A DNA stretch of 64,000 nucleotides from Umezawaea endophytica. Lineage in GTDB: Bacteria > Actinomycetota > Actinomycetes > Mycobacteriales > Pseudonocardiaceae. The stretch lies in the NCBI RefSeq assembly GCF_025061645.1, contig NZ_JANYMP010000011.1, positions 1-64,000 on the forward strand. The letters are read 5' to 3'. A program made the position numbers and the translations under genes. Below, in pieces: positions 58,387 through 64,000 of the stretch. How positions within the stretch are numbered: the stretch's first letter is position 1; each line of letters opens with the position of its first letter. Below the pieces are notes generated by a model. The model had not been told where the DNA came from. It did no database searches and was given only the letters and a program-made list of their open reading frames with translations.

Positions 58387-58427
58387 GCGCGTCGTCAGCT
58401 CGTTCACGACGTGTGCCTGGAGGACCA

Positions 58428-59513
58428 ATGCGCAACCTGCCCTCGTTGGGTGGCCTGAGAGGCCGCGCGCCCCGGCGTGCCCCCGCTCCCCTGATCCCGA
58501 TCCCCGTCCCGCTGTCGGCGTACGTCGTGGACTGCGCGGTCTACGTCGACGGCAAGCGCTTGCCGGGGCGCTGGACGCACACCGCCGCCGTCGAGGAGGT
58601 CCGCGCGCGCGGTGACGGCTTCGTGTGGATCGGCCTGCACGAGCCGGACGAGGAGCAGATCCAGGGCGTCGCCGAGACCTTCGGGCTGCACGAGCTGGCA
58701 GTGGAGGACGCGGTGCACGCGCACCAGCGGCCGAAGCTGGAGCGGTACGACAACACGCTGTTCATGGTGCTCAAGACCGTGAAGTACGTGCAGAACGCGT
58801 CGCCGGACACCGCGAACGAGATCGTCGAGAGCGGCGAGATCATGGTGTTCCTCGGGCGCGACTTCGTCGTGACGGTGCGGCACGGCAACCACTCGGGCCT
58901 CAGCGTCGTCCGGCAGGACCTGGAGAACGACGCCGAGAAGCTCAGGGTCGGCCCGGCCGCGGTGCTGTACTCGATCTCGGACCACGTCGTGGACAACTAC
59001 CTCGACGTGACGTCCCGGATCGAGGACGACATCGACCAGATGGAGGCGATGGTGTTCGCGCCGCGCAGCCGGGTCAGCGCGGACCAGATCTACCTGATGA
59101 AGCGCGAGGTGCTCGAACTGCGGCGCGCGGTCATGCCGCTCGCGATCCCGTTGCGGCGCTTGGCGGAGGGCTACACGCCGCTGATCCCGGAGCAGGTGCG
59201 GTCGTACTTCCGCGACGTGGACGACCACCTCATCGAGGTGTCCGAGCGGGTCACCAACTTCGACGAGCTGCTCACCACGCTCGTCGACGCGACGCTGGCG
59301 AAGATCACCCTCCAGCAGAACTCGGACATGCGGAAGATCTCCGCGTGGGTCGCGATCATCTCGGTGCCGACCATGGTGGTCGGCGTCTACGGGATGAACT
59401 TCGAGAACATGCCCGAGCTCAAGTGGAAGTACGGCTACCCGCTGGTGATCTCCGCGGTCATCGTGGCGTGCCTCATCCTCTACCGAATATTTCGTCGGAA
59501 CCGCTGGCTCTAG
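58428..59513 (+). CDS. corA: CorA-type magnesium/cobalt transporter
   Basis: This 361-residue protein starts at ATG 58428 with GGAGGA 4 nt upstream. A cytoplasmic alpha/beta domain and long helix (MEAMVFAPRSRVSADQIYLM) precede two C-terminal membrane helices. The signature YGMNF (near 320) sits at the end of the first, and the C-terminus is the usual short basic tail (RRNRWL). CorA pentamers import Mg2+ down the gradient. Family length is normal. The start at 58347 would add an untypical N-terminus. A leader ORF and alternative hairpins precede it. Confidence 0.93.
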   Translation: MRNLPSLGGLRGRAPRRAPAPLIPIPVPLSAYVVDCAVYVDGKRLPGRWTHTAAVEEVRARGDGFVWIGLHEPDEEQIQGVAETFGLHELAVEDAVHAHQRPKLERYDNTLFMVLKTVKYVQNASPDTANEIVESGEIMVFLGRDFVVTVRHGNHSGLSVVRQDLENDAEKLRVGPAAVLYSISDHVVDNYLDVTSRIEDDIDQMEAMVFAPRSRVSADQIYLMKREVLELRRAVMPLAIPLRRLAEGYTPLIPEQVRSYFRDVDDHLIEVSERVTNFDELLTTLVDATLAKITLQQNSDMRKISAWVAIISVPTMVVGVYGMNFENMPELKWKYGYPLVISAVIVACLILYRIFRRNRWL

Positions 59514-59551
59514 TCCCCCAGTCCGCTCCCGACCCGACGGGATGTCCCACC

Positions 59552-59647
59552 ATGACCAGGATCCTCTCGAACCCCCGCTTCTGGGTGCTCGCCTTCCTCA
59601 TGGCCTGGCTGACGATGATCACCACGATCATCGCGCAGCAGCCCTGA
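59552..59647 (+). CDS. 31-residue hydrophobic small protein
   Basis: ATG 59552 to TGA 59647 encodes MTRILSNPRFWVLAFLMAWL, then TMITTIIAQQP: one membrane helix with a short basic N-terminus. GGGA lies about 10 nt upstream. It is 38 bp after corA on the same strand, so it may be a small subunit or a regulator of the transporter. No family is recognised. Coding is plausible but unproven. Confidence 0.55.
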   Translation: MTRILSNPRFWVLAFLMAWLTMITTIIAQQP

Positions 59648-59653
59648 TCTCTT

Positions 59654-60736
59654 CTACAACCACTCCTGCTGTTCCCAGGTGAACGGGATGCCGTGCCCGC
59701 TGCCACTGCCCAGGCGCAGTGACACCCCGGCGGGCCAGGTCTTCAGCAGCAGGTGGAACTCGTAGCCGGTGTGCGTGCGTCGGGGCTCGTACACCAGCAG
59801 CGCCAGCGGGGCTCCGGGGGTCGCGCGCGCGACGGCGTCAGCCAGGATCGCGCGGCCCTCGGCCCGGTCGGCGGGCGAGACGTACTGCCACACCACGGAG
59901 TGCCAGACCACGGTCAGCACGTCCGGCGCGCGGTCGGCCAACCGCTCCGCGAGCCAGTGCGGCCCGGTCGTGCGCCGCACCGGTGCCGGGTGCAGCGCGG
60001 CCAGTTCCAGCGCGGACCGCAGGCGCTCCCAGCGGTCGAGCTGATCGGCCCACACGAACGACGACAGCGCCAGCCGTCCGTCCTCCGTGGACACGTCGAC
60101 CGGGTTGAGGTCGCAGCCCTCGCGCTCGACGATCCGCAGCGGCCGGGTCAGGTCAGCGGAGGGCCGCCCGGTCCACCGGGGGTCGAGACCGAACGGGCTG
60201 GCCGGGTCGCCGACGACCTCGTCGGCGCCGAGCCGGTACGCGATGCGGTCCGGGTGCAGGTTCAGGCCCGCGCTGGCGCCGATCTCCAGCAGCCGCACGG
60301 GGAACGGCGTCGACCGGCCCGCGGCCTCCGCGGCGGCGTGCGCGGCGACCTGGAGGCCGCCGAACAGCGGCGCGCTGCGGCCCGGCTCGTTGGTCTGCAC
60401 GACCGACGCGCCGATCCGCGCCCGCAGCTCGTCGGCGTGCTCGTGCAGCACCGGGAGCACGGCGTCCCACAGCGTCGGCAGGTGCGGGCTGCCGCCGACC
60501 GTCGGGTAGTGCTTGGCCAGGCCGGGAGCCCGACCCTCCAGCACCAGCCGGTGCAGCGCGCTGGCGAACCGCAGTGCGGGCATCGTGCCCTTGCGGTCGC
60601 GCTCGTGGCCCGCCATCACGCGGGTGGTCACGCCACCGGCCCTCAGGTCGGCCGCGGCTTCCAGGAGCAGGGCTTCGGTGAGGGGGCTTGACCCCTCGCA
60701 GCTCTTGGCCGCGTCGATGAACAACTGGGCGAGCAC
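59654..60736 (-). CDS. DUF2332 family protein (copy 2)
   Basis: This 360-residue protein has the same pattern as 56495-57604: LAKHYPTVGGSPHLPTLWDA near 75, VQTNEPGRSAPLFGGLQVAA, LLEIGASAGLNLHPDRIAYR near 148, SSFVWADQLDRW near 222 and VLTVVWHSVVWQYV near 272. It starts at GTG 60736. The two DUF2332 genes flank MaoC and corA about 2 kb apart but differ considerably in sequence, so this is not a recent duplication. It is convergent with corA and the 31-residue gene. Function unknown. Confidence 0.85.
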   Translation of the reverse strand: MLAQLFIDAAKSCEGSSPLTEALLLEAAADLRAGGVTTRVMAGHERDRKGTMPALRFASALHRLVLEGRAPGLAKHYPTVGGSPHLPTLWDAVLPVLHEHADELRARIGASVVQTNEPGRSAPLFGGLQVAAHAAAEAAGRSTPFPVRLLEIGASAGLNLHPDRIAYRLGADEVVGDPASPFGLDPRWTGRPSADLTRPLRIVEREGCDLNPVDVSTEDGRLALSSFVWADQLDRWERLRSALELAALHPAPVRRTTGPHWLAERLADRAPDVLTVVWHSVVWQYVSPADRAEGRAILADAVARATPGAPLALLVYEPRRTHTGYEFHLLLKTWPAGVSLRLGSGSGHGIPFTWEQQEWL

Positions 60737-60787
60737 CAGCAGACGCTAACCCCGTTCGCCCCGCTCCGAACGCCGGGAGCCGCTATT

Positions 60788-61588
60788 TCACCCTTCTCGG
60801 CGCAACGGGGCCAGCAGTCGTCGCACGGCGTTGCGGACGTCCTCGCGGGCCAACGGGTTCGCGCTGACCCACTCGCCGTCCTGCGACACCTTGTAGCGCC
60901 CGCGCGGGGTGTCCAGCCAGGACAGCTCGGCGCCGAAGCGCACGTCCTCGCGGTCCTCGCCGTGCAGCCCGTTCGGCTTGCTCGCGCCGAGCTGGCCCTG
61001 GCCGAGCACGGGTTGCAGGTGCGCGATCATCCGGCGCAGCACGCGCTCGTCAACGCCGTTGTGCTCCAGCAGGTCCGGCAGTTCGGCCTCGCGGAACGCC
61101 TCGCCGTCCTCGATCCGCCTCGCCATCTCGGCCTCGGCGGCCCGCAACGCCCGCAGGGGCACGCTGATCGGGCTCGACCCGGCCTGCTCCACGTCCGGGA
61201 CGAGCCGGACGAGCGCGTCCACCGCGCGGTCGATCGGCATCGACCGCAGCCGGACGACCTCGTCCTCCTCATCGGAGCGCTGGACGGCCAGCAGCGCCGT
61301 GTGCCCGTCGACCATGGCGACGGCACGGGTGGTCGACTTCTCGTCCACGACGACGACGTCCAGTGCGCCGCCCCGGTCGCGCAGCAGCCGCACGAACTCC
61401 TCGGCCAGCCCGAGCGGGCCGCCCTCGTTCGCCAGGCCGCGGGCTTCGAGGGTCTGCAAAGCCGCCTGGAACACCACCGACCGCTCCACGTCGGTCGTGC
61501 CGCTGGACGGGACCTCCAGCGGGAACGGCGGTTCGACCTCCGCGTACGTGCAGAGGAGGTCGACCTCGTAGGGGTGCAGCTCGCTCAC
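60788..61588 (-). CDS. EspG-family ESX chaperone-like protein
   Basis: This 266-residue protein begins MSELHPYEVDLLCTYAEVEP. It has the EspG-like pattern AVAMVDGHTALLAVQRSDEE and ends DTPRGRYKVSQDGEWVSANP. EspG proteins bind PE/PPE-type type VII substrates before secretion. Its start overlaps the stop of the small helical protein gene by 4 bp, and the substrate-like gene lies just upstream, so all three form an operon. No ESX core genes (eccA-eccE, mycP) are in this window. Confidence 0.82.
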   Translation of the reverse strand: MSELHPYEVDLLCTYAEVEPPFPLEVPSSGTTDVERSVVFQAALQTLEARGLANEGGPLGLAEEFVRLLRDRGGALDVVVVDEKSTTRAVAMVDGHTALLAVQRSDEEDEVVRLRSMPIDRAVDALVRLVPDVEQAGSSPISVPLRALRAAEAEMARRIEDGEAFREAELPDLLEHNGVDERVLRRMIAHLQPVLGQGQLGASKPNGLHGEDREDVRFGAELSWLDTPRGRYKVSQDGEWVSANPLAREDVRNAVRRLLAPLRREG

Positions 61589-61929
61589 GTCGTGCGCAGC
61601 GAGTGAGCGGCGTTGGCGTCGTCGGCGCGGTAGCGGGCGACGGTCTGCTCGGCGCTGTCCACGAACTCGTCCATCCGCTTGAGCGCCACGCCGAGCTGGT
61701 CGAGCAGGCCGTCCGACCCGGCGAGCCGGTCGGTGAACTTGTCCGACAGCGCGCTGCCGACCGGGCTGGTGCCCATGTGCGGGCTGTTGGCCGGGTGCAT
61801 CAGCTCCTCGGCGTCGCGGCGCATCGCCTCGAAGTGGGCGCGCACCTCCGCGACGGCGAGGGCGAACTCCTTGACCTGCTCCGGTTCGACCTGCCAGCCG
61901 CCCGCGGAACTCGACTCCTGGGTGTACAC
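61585..61929 (-). CDS. Small helical type VII-associated protein (EspC/WXG-like)
   Basis: This 114-residue protein is all-helical: VEPEQVKEFALAVAEVRAHF, a loop with NSPHMGTSPVGSAL, then DGLLDQLGVALKRMDEFVDS and EQTVARYRADDANAA. The helix-turn-helix length resembles EspC/PE-like partners of ESX substrates; no WXG motif is present, but a C-terminal YxxxD/E-like signal (YRADD) is. It overlaps the EspG-like gene by 4 bp and follows the WXG/PPE-like gene by 21 bp. It probably pairs with the latter. Confidence 0.75.
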   Translation of the reverse strand: MYTQESSSAGGWQVEPEQVKEFALAVAEVRAHFEAMRRDAEELMHPANSPHMGTSPVGSALSDKFTDRLAGSDGLLDQLGVALKRMDEFVDSAEQTVARYRADDANAAHSLRTT

Positions 61930-61950
61930 GATCGTTGCTCCTCTACCGGA

Positions 61951-63189
61951 CTACAGGCCGATGACCGGCGGTGCGGCCTTCTCGTCGCTGCTGAACAGGT
62001 CTTCCTCCAACGGGAAGCGCCGGTCGTACTCGACGTCCTCGTCGCCCTGGCCGCGGCCCGCCATCGGACCACCGGCCATGCCCGCGCCGCCGGCACCGAA
62101 CCGACCGCCCGCGCCGAACCGGTTGCCGCCGCGCAGCATGTCCCGCGCGCCCGCGCCGACCCCGGCACCGCCGCGACCGGGCGGCAACGCGCCCAGCAGG
62201 CCGCCGGGACCGCCGAACGGGCCGCCGAGGCCGAACTTGCCCGCGCCACCGAGACCACCCGCGCCACCGCCGCGCCCGAGGGCGTCAGCACCGAGCGCGT
62301 TCGGACCACCGGTCAACACGGACCAGCGCGGGTCGTGCCCGCCGCCCGCGAAGCTGGGGATCGTGGTGCCGCGACCGCCGGACGTGTCGGTGTCACCGCC
62401 GGGCACCCCGCCGCTGCCGGGGAGCTGCGGCCGGTCACCGGGGAGCGTGCCCACACCACCGCCGCCACCGCCGGGCGGGAGCCCGCCGCCACCACCGCCG
62501 GTGCCGTCCGCGGGGCCCATGAACGACGGCGTGGTGCCGTCGACCTCCATCGCCGCGTTCTCGAACCTCTGCATCGTCTGCACGGCCCGCCGCTTGAGCT
62601 TCTTCTTCTTGCTGGACCCGCCGAAGACCGAGCCGATGCCGCCGATCATCGCGCCGATGCCCGCGCCGATCGGACCGCCGATCGCGAACCCGGCCGCCGC
62701 GCCGCCGCCGAGCGACGACCAGCTAAAACCTCCGGGAGGGGCGGGCATCTGCTGCTGCGCCGAGCGCAGCGCGCCCGCCGCGCTGTCGATGGGGATCGAC
62801 ATCTTCGCCGCGGTGTCGCCGAGGTCCGAGAGCCAGTTCACGTTGCTCTTGACGGTCGCGCTCGCCTGGTCGGCGGCGCTGCCTCCCCAGAACTGCATGA
62901 GCTTGTCGAGGGACCGCTGGAGCTCGTCCGAGCGGTTCGCGATGCTCTCGCCCTGGCGGCTCCACGTGTCGGCCAGCCGTTCGACGTTGACCGGGTCGGC
63001 GTTCTCCCACACCATCTTGAACAGGCTCTTGTGGCTGAACCCGTCCCAGTGCGTTCCGCCGACCACGTACCTGTCGTCCTCACGGCCCTGCGCCCGCGAC
63101 TCGGAGAACTCCCGCGCCGCCTGCGTCACGAAGGTGAACAGGCCCTGGAACAGTCCACCGCTTTGCACCACGTCCGTCTCCCCCGGCAT
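61951..63189 (-). CDS. WXG/PPE-like type VII secretion substrate
   Basis: This 412-residue protein has a helical N-terminal domain of about 150 residues, with the WXG-type turn in LMQFWGGSAADQASATVKSN (near 98). A Gly/Ala-rich hydrophobic stretch follows (GGGAAAGFAIGGPIGAGIGA, near 160), then a basic patch KKKKLKRR near 193, and a C-terminal Gly/Pro-rich disordered tail (residues 225-412) ending in an acidic motif. This resembles actinobacterial ESX substrates. The operon with the EspC-like and EspG-like genes supports it. Confidence 0.8.
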   Translation of the reverse strand: MPGETDVVQSGGLFQGLFTFVTQAAREFSESRAQGREDDRYVVGGTHWDGFSHKSLFKMVWENADPVNVERLADTWSRQGESIANRSDELQRSLDKLMQFWGGSAADQASATVKSNVNWLSDLGDTAAKMSIPIDSAAGALRSAQQQMPAPPGGFSWSSLGGGAAAGFAIGGPIGAGIGAMIGGIGSVFGGSSKKKKLKRRAVQTMQRFENAAMEVDGTTPSFMGPADGTGGGGGGLPPGGGGGGVGTLPGDRPQLPGSGGVPGGDTDTSGGRGTTIPSFAGGGHDPRWSVLTGGPNALGADALGRGGGAGGLGGAGKFGLGGPFGGPGGLLGALPPGRGGAGVGAGARDMLRGGNRFGAGGRFGAGGAGMAGGPMAGRGQGDEDVEYDRRFPLEEDLFSSDEKAAPPVIGL

Positions 63190-63197
63190 AGATGTCC

Positions 63198-63209
63198 AGC
63201 TTGCAAGCT
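63198..63209. promoter_or_regulatory. 12-bp palindrome before the ESX-like operon
   Basis: AGCTTGCAAGCT is a perfect palindrome 9 bp upstream of the ATG at 63189 and 61 bp from the divergent phosphoesterase start. It overlaps the expected ribosome binding region, so it may hide it by hairpin or bind a regulator. Confidence 0.35.
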
Positions 63210-63270
63210 AGCGGATCGGACGCGGCGCACGACAGGTCAGTTCCGCCGAATCCGAACTACCCTCGGTGGA

Positions 63271-63951
63271 ATGCCGAAGGTTCTCGCCGTGGCCGATGAA
63301 GTGGTCGAACAGCTCTGGACCGACCAGGTCCGCACGCACGACGTCGACCTCATCGTCGCGGCGGGGGACCTGCCGTTCGACTACCTGGAGTACCTGTCGT
63401 CCGCGCTGGACAAGCCGTGCGTGTTCGTGCCCGGCAACCACGACGCTGACCTGACCGGCTACGCGAACGTGCGCGGCCTCTGGACCAGGGCCGGGATCCC
63501 CTCCCGCTGGCCGGGCCCGGACGGCGGGATGAACGCCGACCAGCGCGTCGTCGACGTCGCGGGCCTGCGGATCGCCGGGCTCGGCGGGTCGATCCGGTAC
63601 AACGAGGGCCCCAACCAGTGGACCGAGCGCCAGCAGGCCAGGCGGTCGCGCCGGGTGGTCCGCCAGGCGGGCTGGCGGAAGCTGCGCGACGGCCGCGGCG
63701 TCGACGTGCTGCTCACCCACTCCCCGCCGCGCGACTGCGGCGACGAGCAGGACGCCCCGCACCGCGGGTTCGCGTGCCTGCACTCCGCCGTGCGCAGGCT
63801 CCGGCCGCCGCTCATGCTGCACGGGCACATCCACCCCCACGGCGAGCGGAAACCGGACCGCCACCTCGGTGGCACGCGCGTGGTGAACGTCGTGGGCTAC
63901 AAGGTGCTGGACATCCCCTCGACGACTTCGGAGGCCCGCGATGCGCGGTGA
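63271..63951 (+). CDS. Calcineurin-like metallophosphoesterase
   Basis: From ATG 63271 the product is 226 residues with the metallophosphoesterase motifs in order: LAVADEV (5-11, Asp but no DxH), LIVAAGDLPFDY near 32, FVPGNHDADL near 53, LLTHSPPRDCG near 152 and LHGHIHPHGE near 180. The incomplete first motif may weaken one metal site. Substrate unknown (nucleotides or protein). Longer readings to 61363 lie antisense to the ESX genes. It diverges from the ESX operon. Confidence 0.88.
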   Translation: MPKVLAVADEVVEQLWTDQVRTHDVDLIVAAGDLPFDYLEYLSSALDKPCVFVPGNHDADLTGYANVRGLWTRAGIPSRWPGPDGGMNADQRVVDVAGLRIAGLGGSIRYNEGPNQWTERQQARRSRRVVRQAGWRKLRDGRGVDVLLTHSPPRDCGDEQDAPHRGFACLHSAVRRLRPPLMLHGHIHPHGERKPDRHLGGTRVVNVVGYKVLDIPSTTSEARDAR

Positions 63952-64000
63952 CACCGGGTTCCCGGTAGCCGACGCGGAGAACGACTTCACCAGGATGCGG
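63941..64000 (+). CDS. Start of a gene running off the right edge (ParB-like?)
   Basis: ATG 63941 with GGAGG 6 nt upstream overlaps the phosphoesterase 3' end by 11 bp. The 20 visible residues read MRGDTGFPVADAENDFTRMR. I recall similar N-termini in actinobacterial ParB-like or nuclease-domain proteins, but this fragment cannot decide it. Translational coupling to the phosphoesterase is likely. Confidence 0.6.
   Translation, partial: MRGDTGFPVADAENDFTRMR

Noticed and set aside
58110-58427. M-box magnesium riboswitch upstream of corA
   Set aside because: None of the conserved M-box core was recognisable; a leader ORF with alternative hairpins explains the region better.

Overview
The window is very GC-rich, with dense gene packing, many GTG starts and 4-bp stop/start overlaps, which is typical of a filamentous actinomycete. 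The gene content points to Pseudonocardiales (Saccharothrix, Lentzea, Actinosynnema or Amycolatopsis type), although no rRNA is present to prove this. From memory of Mycobacterium tuberculosis H37Rv, much of the window follows its Rv3199c-Rv3212 order: nudC, K+ channel, adnB, adnA, alkyltransferase-like protein, TIGR02569 protein, moeZ, DUF3152 protein, TetR, DUF3107 protein, ferritin-like protein, rhlE-type helicase, PQQ-repeat membrane protein. Accessory blocks have been spliced into that backbone.

Layout. 1-10 kb: a MarR/NmrA-like divergent pair; a minus-strand operon of DUF2207 membrane protein, two M16 peptidase subunits and nudC; and two tandem neutral zinc metallopeptidases. 10-16 kb: a two-component system, a K+ channel with a RCK domain, an M20 peptidase and two small proteins. 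16-24 kb: adnAB (double-strand-break resection) and a divergent alkyltransferase-like protein. 24-35.5 kb: a complete assimilatory nitrate cluster on the minus strand (nitrate reductase, its flavin/[2Fe-2S] partner, NarK transporter, NirB, NirD, a HemD-regulator fusion and a CbiX-type chelatase for siroheme). It is interrupted between nirB and nirD by a lone TnpB element. 35.6-43 kb: TIGR02569, snapalysin, MerR, moeZ, a DUF3152 putative metalloprotease, a hydrolase and TetR. 43-46 kb: an AurF-like diiron oxygenase/hydrolase operon divergent from a TetR/DUF4873 pair. 46.5-52 kb: DUF3107, ferritin-like protein, DEAD-box helicase, PQQ protein and a hydrolase. 52-58 kb: a RecB-like nuclease, ArsC-like protein, PHP phosphoesterase, PH-domain membrane protein, Nudix, DUF2332 and MaoC. 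58-64 kb: CorA with a leader ORF, a second DUF2332, an ESX-type trio (EspG-like, small helical protein, WXG/PPE-like protein) and a phosphoesterase.

The most unusual feature is a dispersed imperfect palindrome of 115-119 bp. Four copies (23298, 42872, 46140, 51875) share the same termini, while their inner stems differ by compensating substitutions on both arms. That pattern suggests the folded form is maintained. Other points of interest are the TnpB element whose right-end TCAA provides the nirB stop codon, a corL-like leader with mutually exclusive hairpins before corA, a 12-copy heptanucleotide repeat, a 66-bp tandem repeat, a perfect 23-bp hairpin, and candidate GlnR, LexA, MarR, MerR and TetR sites. 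No tRNA, rRNA, CRISPR array or origin was seen. All assignments come from reading the sequence; no database search was run.
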